DNA from: Acidobacteriota bacterium
Lineage (GTDB): Bacteria > Acidobacteriota > Blastocatellia > Pyrinomonadales > Pyrinomonadaceae
Direction of reading: 5' to 3'
DNA: 39,119 nucleotides
Assembly: GCA_019242475.1 (NCBI GenBank)
Contig: JAFAVK010000124.1
Coordinates: 1-39,119 of the forward strand
Positions 32,144 through 39,119 of the stretch are shown piece by piece (positions within the stretch are counted from its first letter, which is position 1; each line of letters begins with the position of its first letter). The position numbers and the translations under genes are program-made. The notes beneath the pieces were generated by a model. The model was given only the letters and a program-made list of their open reading frames with translations. It was not told the DNA's origin and did not search any database.

Positions 32144-32159
32144 TGGCACCGACTTTGCC
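32144..32159 (+). promoter_or_regulatory. Sigma-54 promoter (-24/-12) for the pseudopilin operon
   Basis: TGGCAC, 5 nt, TTGCC. The GG (32145-32146) and GC (32157-32158) are separated by exactly 10 nt, as sigma-54 requires. Transcription would start near 32170, leaving a leader of about 58 nt before the first pseudopilin ATG. Confidence 0.75.
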
Positions 32160-32227
32160 GAAGTCAGTGCGCCGGCCCGCACGTTTTTCCAAGCCGGCAA
32201 GGTGTTGAGGATTCGAGGAGGCGTGAG

Positions 32228-33175
32228 ATGGCCTTGAAGACTAAGGCGAATTGGAACGGCGGCCGGCGCGGCGAGCGCGGCTTCTCGTTGGTGCAGATGG
32301 TCATCACGCTGGTCGTGATCGCGGTGGCATCGACCTTCGCCCTCATGCGGGTCGCGGTCGCGCGTGACCACATGCTCCTCGCGGGCTCCGCGCGCGAGAT
32401 GTCGTCCCTGATGGAGAAGGCGCGGCTCGACTCGATCCGCCGGCACGGCGCGCTGGGCGGCGGCGAGGCCACGATAGTCGTCAACAAGACGAGCTACACC
32501 GTCAGCATGGACTTCGACTACAACGGCAAGCCCGACACGCGCACCTACGACCTGCCGAGCGGCGTCGAGGTGACGAGCGTGCAGCAGACGAAGGAGGACG
32601 GGACCGTCGTCGCAAGCGCGACGCTGCCCGTCACCGTCACGTTCGACTTCCGCGGCCGCAGCGCCTCCGCCTTCCGCATCACGCTGACCAACGCGCACTC
32701 GAACACGAGCGTCGTCGGCGTCTCCAGCTCGGGGGAGATTTCGCTCGACCGCAACTCGGTCACACTCGCCAACGGCAACTACGCGGCGATCGTCAACGAC
32801 ATCGTCCCCCTCGGAGGTGGTGGAGGCGGCTCGTCCCCCACGCCGACGCCGACGCCCACGCCGACGCCCACGCCGACGCCGACGCCGACGCCCACTCCGA
32901 CGCCGAGCTGTACCATGTCGCTCGACAAGTCCTCGATGTCGCTGCACAACTTCAGCTCGCTGACCAGCGACACGGCGACGGTCAGCTTCAGCAGCGGCTC
33001 GCCCAACTTCACGGTGGCACAGGTCAACGGCTCAGACGTGACCATCTCGGTCTCGGGCAAAGTCATCACCGTCAAGGCCATGAGCGGCGGCAACCACCGC
33101 GGGACGTACACCGTGCGCGTCACGCCGACCGGCTGCGGCTCGGCGAAGGACATCACCGTCACCGTCGCCAAGTGA
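32228..33175 (+). CDS. Type IV pseudopilin (GspH/FimT-like) with PT linker and C-terminal beta domain
   Basis: 315 residues. The prepilin leader ends RRGERG, cut before FSLVQMVITLVVIAVASTFALMRV. Position +5 is Gln23, not the conserved Glu. A pilin-type domain (about 45-190) follows, with SAREMSSLMEKARLDSIRRHGALGG as the FimT-like helix and strands. Then comes a Gly-rich turn, a (Pro-Thr) linker (about 204-227), and a beta-sandwich-like C-terminal domain (about 229-315, SCTMSLDKSSMSLHNFSSL). Such a domain is not part of FimT/GspH; it may extend outward as a binding head, which is inference. GAGGAG precedes ATG 32228. First gene of the cluster behind the sigma-54 promoter. Confidence 0.88.
   Translation: MALKTKANWNGGRRGERGFSLVQMVITLVVIAVASTFALMRVAVARDHMLLAGSAREMSSLMEKARLDSIRRHGALGGGEATIVVNKTSYTVSMDFDYNGKPDTRTYDLPSGVEVTSVQQTKEDGTVVASATLPVTVTFDFRGRSASAFRITLTNAHSNTSVVGVSSSGEISLDRNSVTLANGNYAAIVNDIVPLGGGGGGSSPTPTPTPTPTPTPTPTPTPTPTPSCTMSLDKSSMSLHNFSSLTSDTATVSFSSGSPNFTVAQVNGSDVTISVSGKVITVKAMSGGNHRGTYTVRVTPTGCGSAKDITVTVAK
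32836..32907 (+). repeat. Hexanucleotide repeat encoding a PT linker
   Basis: About 12 copies of ACGCCG/ACGCCC-type hexamers, coding for a (Pro-Thr)n spacer. It is very like the linker at 13885-14007 in the HAF/Calx-beta gene. Confidence 0.9.
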
Positions 33176-33191
33176 GCTGGAGGACACGTCA

Positions 33192-33647
33192 ATGCGCGCT
33201 TCGATGAAAGAAGGCCGGGACGGCCGCGGCGGATTCACCATCCTGGAGACGGTCATCGCGATGTGCATCATGATGATCGCGGGGTTCGGGGCCATCTCGC
33301 TCTTCGTCTTCTCCACCAACTATAACTCGGGCGCGAGCGACCGCGCCCGCTCGATGGCCGTCGCGCAGGAGCGCATGGAGAGGCTGCGCAGCACCCCCTA
33401 CACCAACCTGGACACGCTGGCGGCCGCCGCCGACTTCAACGGGAAGGTCACCGTCGGCAGCAGCAACGCCAAAGAGGTTGACCAGCACACCTTCACGGTG
33501 GCGACGACGGTCGAGGACGACCCGAACGTCGGCAACTCGAAGCAGAAGCGGATCACCGTCACCGTCACGCCCGCCGTCTCCGGCGGCTGGGCCGGCGCCG
33601 TGTCGCTCCGGATGTGCCGCTCGCAGAACGTGGTGGGGACGAACTGA
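33192..33647 (+). CDS. Type IV minor pilin (PilV/GspI-like)
   Basis: 151 residues. Prepilin leader GRGG, cut before FTILETVIAMCIMMIAGFGAISLFVF. Glu at +5 (Glu19) is present. A helix (ARSMAVAQERMERLRSTPY) and a small strand-rich body follow, as in PilV/GspI minor pilins. The protein would be processed by a prepilin peptidase and placed at the pilus or pseudopilus tip in the inner membrane. GGAGG lies 8 nt before ATG. It starts 16 nt after the FimT-like gene and 29 nt before the PilW-like gene, so one transcript is likely. Confidence 0.9.
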   Translation: MRASMKEGRDGRGGFTILETVIAMCIMMIAGFGAISLFVFSTNYNSGASDRARSMAVAQERMERLRSTPYTNLDTLAAAADFNGKVTVGSSNAKEVDQHTFTVATTVEDDPNVGNSKQKRITVTVTPAVSGGWAGAVSLRMCRSQNVVGTN

Positions 33648-33676
33648 GCCGGGCGCGCCCGGCGGAGCCAAAAGTC

Positions 33677-34339
33677 ATGAACAGGACGCACAGAGACGCG
33701 CCGAGCCGCCGGGGGGCAGACGACAGCCGCGGCTTCTCGCTCGTCGAGCTGATGGTGGCGCTCGCCGTCACCCTCACCATCATGGCCGTCGCCGGGCGCA
33801 TGCTCTCGATGACGATGAACGTCCGGACGCGCGAGAACCAGCGCACCGAGGCCATCGCCGACGTGCAGCGCGCGCTCCAGTCCATGTCGCGCGAGATCGC
33901 CAACGCCGGGCTCGGCCTCTCCAGCAACGGCATCACCAGCGACGTGCCCGACGAGACGACCTTCGGCGAGATACGCATCCGCTCGAACCTCAACGGGCTC
34001 CCGCCCGTGAACGACACCACGACGAAGGACGCCGGCGAGGATGTCGTCTACACCCTCATCAACGACGCGACGGTCGATCCGCCGCAACGCCTCATTACGC
34101 GGCAGGACGTGAACTCCAAGACGATCTCACAGGTCGCCAACCGCATCGACGCGTTGCAATTCACCTTCCTCAAGGCCGACGGGACGGCCGCCACGCCGTC
34201 CACCGCCGAGCGCGTCCAGATTAACGTGAGCGTCACGCTGCCCGCGGTGGGCACCGCGGGCTCCGCCGGCTACCAGCCGGCGACGGTCATGCGCCTCCAG
34301 TCCGACGTGATACTGCGCAACACCCTTCTGACGAAGTGA
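33677..34339 (+). CDS. Type IV minor pilin (PilW/GspJ-like)
   Basis: 220 residues. The leader ends DSRG, with FSLVELMVALAVTLTIMAVAGRML as the mature N-terminus and Glu24 at +5. The following helix (RTEAIADVQRALQSMSREIANAGLG) and the YTLINDATVDPPQRLITRQ strands match PilW/GspJ. Start is ATG 33677; the longer reading has no pilin leader benefit. The ribosome-binding site is weak, and it may be coupled to the gene before. Third gene of the cluster. Confidence 0.9.
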   Translation: MNRTHRDAPSRRGADDSRGFSLVELMVALAVTLTIMAVAGRMLSMTMNVRTRENQRTEAIADVQRALQSMSREIANAGLGLSSNGITSDVPDETTFGEIRIRSNLNGLPPVNDTTTKDAGEDVVYTLINDATVDPPQRLITRQDVNSKTISQVANRIDALQFTFLKADGTAATPSTAERVQINVSVTLPAVGTAGSAGYQPATVMRLQSDVILRNTLLTK

Positions 34340-34375
34340 GGCCCGCGGGCCGAGAGAACGTGAGGTGAACCTGAG

Positions 34376-35575
34376 ATGAGAAGAGAGGACAACGGACACG
34401 CGCGCGGGCGCGGCGGCGAGCGCGGCGCGGCGCTCATCACGGCGCTGCTCGTCTCGATGCTCCTGCTGGCGGCGGGCGGCGCGCTCATCTACACGACCGG
34501 CATGAGCGCCACGAACGCCGTGGACGCCACGGCCGAGGTCCAAGCCTATTACGCCGCCGAGGCCGGGCTCCAGTCGGCGGCCAGCGTGGTGCGCGGCAAC
34601 GTCGCCAAGCAGGGGACTTTGAACCTGCCGGCCGGGCTGAAGGTGAAGAACAACCTGCGCGCCCTCAACGACCTCACGACCTCGAACCTGGCCGCCGATA
34701 AGTCAGCGGAGGCGCGTCTGTCGGGCTGGCTCCCCTACAACAACGGGCGCGTCTCGCTCGGGAACAACGTCTCCTTCGCGCTCTCGATCACCGACCCGGA
34801 CGACCCGACCCGCGTCCAACTGACGGCCAACCCGAACTACAACCCCGCTCGCCTGCTCGTCACCTCGACCGGCTACGGCCCGAAGGGGGCGACGAAGCGG
34901 ATGCAGATGATTATCCGCCCCGCCGCGAACATCGACGTGCCGGGCGCCGTCACGCTGCGCGGCGCGCCCTCCGGCGGCGGCATGAGCTTCGACCTCGGCA
35001 ACTCCAACGGCCGCACCTACCTCACCGACGACCCCACCAAGCCGGTCTTCGTGACGACGAACAGCACCGACGAGACGCAGGTCAAGGACTGGATCGCCAA
35101 CGACACCAAGAGTAAGACACAGTTCGGCAATCCGAACACCGGCAACACCGCGCTCGGCACGGCCAAGCTCCCCGCCTTCCTGCAGAGCCCGGCCGCGGCC
35201 GAGGCGCTCATCGCCGACCTCAAGGCTATCGCCACGCCCGACAACAACATCACCATCGTCGAGGGCAACGCCTCGATCAAGGACGGCTCCGGGATCATGG
35301 TCGTCACCGGCAACCTCGACCTCGGCGGCAACTCCACTTTCAATGGCATCCTCCTCGTCCTCGGCGGCGGCTCGGTGACGTGGCACGGGCAGGGCCAGGT
35401 CTACGGCGCGATGTTCGTCGCCAAGTACGACCGCAACGACCTGACCAAAGACTTTCAATCCCCGTCGTTCAACGTCAACGGCGCGGGCAAGTCCACCATC
35501 CAGTACGTGACCACCGATGTCCAAAACGCGCTCGGTGACTTAGGCATCCGCATCGCTGGCGTCGTCGAGAATTAG
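34376..35575 (+). CDS. PilX-like pilus assembly protein
   Basis: 399 residues. An N-terminal basic leader (RGGERG) is followed by AALITALLVSMLLLAAGGALIYTTGMS, typical of PilX, which lacks Glu at +5 (Thr22 here). A helix rich in Ala with Tyr-Tyr-Ala-Ala-Glu-Ala-Gly (AYYAAEAGLQSAA) is the PilX signature. The large C-terminal part (about 190-399) is beta-rich with many Gly, Asn and Thr (TIVEGNASIKDGSGIMVVTGN, then GGNSTFNGILLVLGGGSVTW), like a short beta-helix. It would support pilus tip assembly. Fourth gene of the cluster; a hairpin follows. Confidence 0.88.
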   Translation: MRREDNGHARGRGGERGAALITALLVSMLLLAAGGALIYTTGMSATNAVDATAEVQAYYAAEAGLQSAASVVRGNVAKQGTLNLPAGLKVKNNLRALNDLTTSNLAADKSAEARLSGWLPYNNGRVSLGNNVSFALSITDPDDPTRVQLTANPNYNPARLLVTSTGYGPKGATKRMQMIIRPAANIDVPGAVTLRGAPSGGGMSFDLGNSNGRTYLTDDPTKPVFVTTNSTDETQVKDWIANDTKSKTQFGNPNTGNTALGTAKLPAFLQSPAAAEALIADLKAIATPDNNITIVEGNASIKDGSGIMVVTGNLDLGGNSTFNGILLVLGGGSVTWHGQGQVYGAMFVAKYDRNDLTKDFQSPSFNVNGAGKSTIQYVTTDVQNALGDLGIRIAGVVEN

Positions 35576-35600
35576 CGCCGCCACACCATGTCGGCCGATG

Positions 35601-35635
35601 GGGCGCGGCCTGCGGCGGGCCGCGCCCTTCCCTTT
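35601..35635 (+). terminator. Terminator-like hairpin after the pseudopilin operon
   Basis: GGGCGCGGCC (35601-35610) pairs with GGCCGCGCCC (35618-35627) across 7 nt, followed by TTCCCTTT. The T-run is interrupted. Confidence 0.6.
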
Positions 35636-35644
35636 CCGACCTGC

Positions 35645-35673
35645 TTGACACCCTTCCGCCCCGTCGTTACCAT
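35645..35673 (+). promoter_or_regulatory. Candidate sigma-70 promoter for the response regulator
   Basis: TTGACA (35645-35650), 17-nt spacer, TACCAT (35668-35673). The transcript would carry palindrome P in its leader, directly before the start codon. Confidence 0.6.
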
Positions 35674-35686
35674 CCGCGACTATAGA

Positions 35687-35764
35687 AGTGATGAATGATG
35701 AGCGATGAATGATGAATCAGGCCGCGTGGCAGTATTCATCATTCATCACTCATCATTCATCACT
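35687..35764. repeat. Palindromic element P (heptamer GATGAAT), 30 of 31 bp paired
   Basis: Left arm 35687-35717 and right arm 35734-35764 differ by one mismatch over 31 bp, with a 16-nt spacer. The ATG of the response regulator follows after CACTTAACTTTT. The same sequence to the right of the arm is present at element E. Confidence 0.95.
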
Positions 35765-35772
35765 TAACTTTT

Positions 35773-37149
35773 ATGCCTGACATCCTGCTCGTCGAAGACA
35801 AGGAGAGCCTGCGGCGCGTGCTGCGGCTCACCCTGGAGAGCGCCGGCTACACGGTGGCCGAGGCGGCGGACGCGCGCGCCGCGGCGCAGTCGGTCGCGCG
35901 CGAGCCGTTCCGCCTAGTGCTCACAGACCTGCGGATGCCGCACGGCTCGGGCCTCGACGTGCTGCGCGCGTCGAAGGCGGCCGCTTCGGACGTGCCCGTC
36001 ATCCTCATGACCGCCTACGGCTCCATCGACGAGGCCGTGCAGGCGATGAAGGAGGGCGCGCACGACTTCCTGCAAAAGCCCGTTGACTCGAACCACCTCC
36101 TGCTCCTCGTCGAGCGCGCGCTCGAACACATGCGTTTGCGCACGGAGAACGTCCTGCTGCGCGAGGAGTGGTCGCGCCGCTACGGCTTCCCGCGCATCGT
36201 CGGCGAGTCCGACGCCATCAAGCGCGCCGTCGCCGAGACGCAGCGCGTCGCCGCGACCGACACGACCGTCCTCCTCTTAGGCGAGTCGGGCACGGGCAAG
36301 GAGCTTTTCGCGCGCGCCGTCCATCACTTGAGCCCGCGGCGCGACCGCGCCTTCGTCGCCATCAACTGCGCCGCCATCCCCGAGACGCTCATCGAGTCGG
36401 AGCTGTTCGGCCACGAGCGCGGCGCCTTCACCGGCGCCACCGAGCGCCGACCCGGCAAGTTCGAGCTGGCCGCGGGCGGCACCATCTTTCTCGACGAGAT
36501 TGGCGAGCTGCCTTTGAACGTGCAGGGGAAGCTCCTGCGCGCGATTGAGGAGAAGGTCGTTGACCGCATCGGCGGGCGCGCGCCCGTCCCCGTGGACGTG
36601 CGCATCGTCGCCGCGACGAACCGCGACTTGCAAACCGCTTCGGAGGCCGGCGAGTTCCGCCGCGACCTCTACTTCCGCCTCGCGGTCTTCCCCGTGCAGA
36701 TTCCGCCGCTGCGCGAGCGCGGCGACGACGCCGTCCTGCTCGCGCGCCACTTCGCCGCGCAGCTCGGGCGCGAGCTGCGCAAGCGCGAGGCGACGCTCAC
36801 CGCGGAGGCGGTCGCGCGCGTGCGCACGCATCCCTGGCCCGGCAACGTGCGCGAGCTTGAGAACGCCATCGAGCGCGCCTGCATCCTCGCAGACTCCGAC
36901 GCGCTCACGCCCGCCGACCTCGGCCTCGTGGCAAATGCCGCGCGCGCCGTCGAGGTCGAAGAGGCGGGCGCGAACTTCGACCTCTCCGGCACGCTCGCGG
37001 AGGCGGCCGAGCGCGCCGCGCGCGCCGTCGAGCGCCGCAAGATCGCCGGCGCCCTGCGCGCGCACGAAGGCAACAAGACGCGCGCGGCCGAAGACCTCGG
37101 CGTCAGCTACAAGACACTTCTGACGAAGATTAAGGAGTACGACCTCTAA
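35773..37149 (+). CDS. NtrC-type sigma-54-dependent response regulator
   Basis: 458 residues. REC domain (1-120) with phospho-acceptor Asp52 in LVLTDLRMP, Asp9 in the acid pocket, Thr in ILMTAYG and Lys in LQKPVD. AAA+ sigma-54 interaction domain (about 140-375): Walker A GESGTGKE (170-177), GAFTGA (217-222, contacts sigma-54), Walker B GGTIFLDEIGELP, and RDLYFRLAVFPVQIPPLRER. C-terminal Fis-type HTH (about 425-458, NKTRAAEDLGVSYKTLLTKI). No histidine kinase gene is adjacent. Because the GAFTGA loop is intact, it should activate sigma-54 promoters; the one at 32144-32159 is the nearest candidate. ATG lacks a Shine-Dalgarno sequence and follows hairpin P. Confidence 0.96.
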   Translation: MPDILLVEDKESLRRVLRLTLESAGYTVAEAADARAAAQSVAREPFRLVLTDLRMPHGSGLDVLRASKAAASDVPVILMTAYGSIDEAVQAMKEGAHDFLQKPVDSNHLLLLVERALEHMRLRTENVLLREEWSRRYGFPRIVGESDAIKRAVAETQRVAATDTTVLLLGESGTGKELFARAVHHLSPRRDRAFVAINCAAIPETLIESELFGHERGAFTGATERRPGKFELAAGGTIFLDEIGELPLNVQGKLLRAIEEKVVDRIGGRAPVPVDVRIVAATNRDLQTASEAGEFRRDLYFRLAVFPVQIPPLRERGDDAVLLARHFAAQLGRELRKREATLTAEAVARVRTHPWPGNVRELENAIERACILADSDALTPADLGLVANAARAVEVEEAGANFDLSGTLAEAAERAARAVERRKIAGALRAHEGNKTRAAEDLGVSYKTLLTKIKEYDL

Positions 37150-37160
37150 AGAACCTTTCG

Positions 37161-38942
37161 ATGGGACAAGACGTTAAGGGTGACGTGAGTCAGAAGGGGC
37201 GCGAGCGGGTCACAGACCCGCTCGACGCGGAGCACGGCGAGTCGGATTTGCTCGCGGGGCAGAGGGAGGCGCAGGTCGGCGCGGCGACCGGCGAGTTCCC
37301 AGCCGAGGCCGTCGTCGCGCGGCGCGAGCGCAAGACTTTCAGCACGAGCAAGGGCGCCTTCCTCGTGGGCGCCGGCATCCTCCTGAGCCGCGTCGTCGGC
37401 GTCGTCCGCCAGAGAATCTTCGGCTACTTCCTCGGCACCTCCGACGCGATGGACGCCTTCAACGCGGCGTTCCGCATCCCGAACTTCTTGCAGAATGTCT
37501 TCGGCGAAGGGGCTCTCTCGGCCTCTTTCATCCCCGTCTACGCGCGGCTGATCGACCACCACGACGAGGAGGAGGCCGACCGCGTCGCGTGGGCCGTCTT
37601 CACGCTGCTCGCGCTGGTCGTCTCGTTGCTCGTGCTCGCCGGCGTGCTCTCGACGCCGCTGCTCATCGGCGCCATCGCGCCCGGCTTCCAGGGCGAGAAG
37701 CGCGAGCTGACCGAGCGGCTCGTCCGCATCTTCTTCCCCGGCGCGGGGCTCCTCGTGCTCTACGCGTGGTGCCTCGGCGTGCTCAACAGCCACCGCCGCT
37801 TCTTCCTCTCCTACGTGGCGCCGGTCGTCTGGAACCTGACGCTCATCGGCGCGCTCGTGTGGGCGGGCTGGCCCTCGCGCGGAGTCCCGCTCGCAGACCT
37901 CGGCGTGTGGGGGCGGGTCGCGGTCTACGCGGCCTGGGGCTCGGTCGCGGGGAGCGCGCTCCAGTTCGCGGTGCAGTTGCCGACGGTGCTGACGCTCCTC
38001 GGGCGCGCGCGGCTCGCGCTCGGGCTCACGAACGCGCACGTGCGGACGGTCTTGAAGAACTTCGTGCCCGTCTTCGTCAGCCGCGGCGTGGTGCAGATCA
38101 GCGCGTTCGTGGACGCGTGGCTGGCGAGCTGGCTCGGGACGGGGGCGGTGGCCGCGCTCGGCTACGCGCAGAGCCTCTACACGCTGCCCGTCAGCCTCTT
38201 CGGCATCTCGGTCTCGGCGGCCGAGCTGCCCGAGATGTCTTCGAGCGCCGTCGGCGAGCAGGCGGACGTGGCCGAACGCCTGCGCACGCGGCTCGACGCG
38301 GGGCTCAGGCAGATCGCGGTCTTCATCGTCCCCTCCTCGATGGGCTTCCTCGCGCTCGGCGACGTGATGGTCGGGGCGCTCTACCAGAACGGCAAGTTCG
38401 GGCGCTCCGACAGCGTCTACGTCTGGGCCATCCTCGCCGGCTCGGCCGTGGGACTTTTGGCCTCGACGTTGGGGCGGCTCTACGCCTCGACCTTCTACGC
38501 GCTGCACGACACGCGGACGCCTTTGCGCTTCGCCGTCGCCCGCGTCTTCCTGACGACCGTGCTCGGCTACCTCTTCTCGATCCCTTTGCCCGACGCGCTC
38601 GGCGTCCCGCGCCAGTGGGGCGCGGTGGGGTTGACGGCCTCGGCGGGGTTGGCCGGGTGGGTCGAGTTCGCGCTGCTCAGGCGCGGCCTCAACCGCCGCA
38701 TCGGGCGGACGGGGCTCCCGCTCTCGTACGTCTCGAAGCTCTGGGTGTCGGCGGGCTTGAGCGCGGCGGCCGGGTGGGGGCTGAAGATTCTGCTCGGCGG
38801 CCTCCACCCGATCATCCTCGCGGCGCTGGTGCTGACGCCCTACGGCCTGCTCTACTTCGCCCTGACCTCGCTCTGGGGGCTGCCCGAGGCGCGTGCCGTC
38901 GTCGGGCGGTTCACGCGGGTTCTCGGCCGCCGGCTGAGGTAG
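37161..38942 (+). CDS. murJ: Lipid II flippase MurJ (MviN family)
   Basis: 593 residues. Inner-membrane flippase moving lipid II outward for peptidoglycan synthesis, with about 14 membrane segments. Motifs are VVGVVRQRIFGYFLGTSDAMDAFNAAFRIPN and NVFGEGALSASFIPVYA at the N-terminal end, then NFVPVFVSRGVVQISAFVDAWLAS and FYALHDTRTPLRFA. A hydrophilic N-terminal extension of about 60 residues precedes the first segment. The start is uncertain: ATG 37161 lacks a good ribosome-binding site. It begins 11 nt after the response regulator gene, so co-transcription is likely although the functions differ. Confidence 0.95.
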   Translation: MGQDVKGDVSQKGRERVTDPLDAEHGESDLLAGQREAQVGAATGEFPAEAVVARRERKTFSTSKGAFLVGAGILLSRVVGVVRQRIFGYFLGTSDAMDAFNAAFRIPNFLQNVFGEGALSASFIPVYARLIDHHDEEEADRVAWAVFTLLALVVSLLVLAGVLSTPLLIGAIAPGFQGEKRELTERLVRIFFPGAGLLVLYAWCLGVLNSHRRFFLSYVAPVVWNLTLIGALVWAGWPSRGVPLADLGVWGRVAVYAAWGSVAGSALQFAVQLPTVLTLLGRARLALGLTNAHVRTVLKNFVPVFVSRGVVQISAFVDAWLASWLGTGAVAALGYAQSLYTLPVSLFGISVSAAELPEMSSSAVGEQADVAERLRTRLDAGLRQIAVFIVPSSMGFLALGDVMVGALYQNGKFGRSDSVYVWAILAGSAVGLLASTLGRLYASTFYALHDTRTPLRFAVARVFLTTVLGYLFSIPLPDALGVPRQWGAVGLTASAGLAGWVEFALLRRGLNRRIGRTGLPLSYVSKLWVSAGLSAAAGWGLKILLGGLHPIILAALVLTPYGLLYFALTSLWGLPEARAVVGRFTRVLGRRLR

Positions 38943-38978
38943 GCCACGTTCCCGGCCGTTTCAAAGATTTAAGTGTTC

Positions 38979-39119
38979 GTAGCACGTGAAGATGTCCGCA
39001 TTTAGTAGCACATTAGATGTCCGGTTTGCAGTTTAAGCCGCGCGTCTCTTCACGGCCTTCTTCGTCTCAGCTTTCGCCGCCGGTGCCCTCGGCGGTACGC
39101 CCTCGGAGTTATAGCGCCC
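38979..39119 (-). mobile_element. Probable insertion-sequence end (partial)
   Basis: Two imperfect direct repeats, GTAGCACGTGAAGATGTCCG (38979-38998) and GTAGCACATTAGATGTCCG (39005-39023), precede the tail of a minus-strand reading frame. On the minus strand they read CGGACAT...GTGCTAC. Repeated GGACAT boxes just outside a transposase stop codon are typical of the ends of integrase-type IS elements. The element continues beyond the window. Confidence 0.55.
39033..39119 (-). CDS. Partial reading frame, probable transposase C-terminus
   Basis: The last 28 codons of a minus-strand frame that is open to the window edge and stops at 39033-39035. The visible peptide ends RYNSEGVPPRAPAAKA followed by ETKKAVKRRAA: a YNSE-like end and a basic Ala/Lys/Arg tail, as in some integrase-core transposases. 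Too short to assign with confidence; the direct repeats beside it are the main support. Confidence 0.45.
   Translation of the reverse strand, partial: GRYNSEGVPPRAPAAKAETKKAVKRRAA

Overview
The window is high-GC bacterial chromosome, dense with genes and with a strong G/C bias at third codon positions. Several traits suggest an Acidobacteriota member, most likely class Blastocatellia: a HAF-repeat/Calx-beta/DUF4214 mosaic protein with a PT-rich linker, paired M16 peptidases, many small secreted proteins, and abundant intergenic palindromes built on short tandem units. This placement is inference from gene content. No rRNA or tRNA was found.

Layout. 0-4.8 kb (+): a Rad52-like annealing protein, a protein with an HTH-like segment, two VOC-fold proteins, a DUF1761 membrane protein, an isochorismatase-fold hydrolase and a small lipoprotein that ends at a strong bidirectional terminator. 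4.9-6.6 kb (-): an exported S41 (CtpA/Prc-type) protease. 7.0-16.2 kb (+): an RHH-like protein, a catalytic/non-catalytic M16 pair, a small beta-rich protein, a class III aminotransferase and a 1127-residue exported mosaic protein. 16.3-27.1 kb (-): a run of eleven genes. In transcription order they are an archaeal-type 8-oxoguanine glycosylase, a TPR/double-retropepsin protein, a PIN protein, two unknowns, a lytic transglycosylase, an MFS exporter, an amidohydrolase, a secreted unknown, an ATPase and acetate kinase. Three junctions in this run are 4-nt stop/start overlaps. 27.2-31.5 kb (+): a protein with a lysozyme-like core followed at once by a lipoprotein, then a PBP4-type DD-peptidase. 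32.1-38.9 kb (+): a four-gene type IV pseudopilin cluster behind a near-consensus sigma-54 promoter, then an NtrC-type sigma-54 activator and the lipid II flippase MurJ. The right edge carries what looks like one end of an insertion sequence.

The most striking feature is a set of about 16 loci (roughly one per 2.4 kb) whose primary sequences differ but which follow one design. Each has an arm of degenerate tandem 7-mers (or 8-mers), a short spacer, and usually the same array inverted, with perfect stems of up to 32 bp. The heptamer differs between loci, but the period and palindromic layout are kept. Two enclose a classical GC-hairpin/T-run terminator. Several supply or abut the stop codon of the preceding gene. 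Two sit just upstream of start codons lacking a Shine-Dalgarno sequence, and one lies in frame inside the MFS exporter gene. I regard this as the best candidate for an under-described system here.

Functionally, much of the window concerns the envelope: S41 protease, lytic transglycosylase, PBP4, MurJ, lysozyme-like protein, lipoproteins and pilus-like machinery. Pseudopilin expression is plausibly sigma-54 dependent, and a sigma-54 activator is encoded next door.
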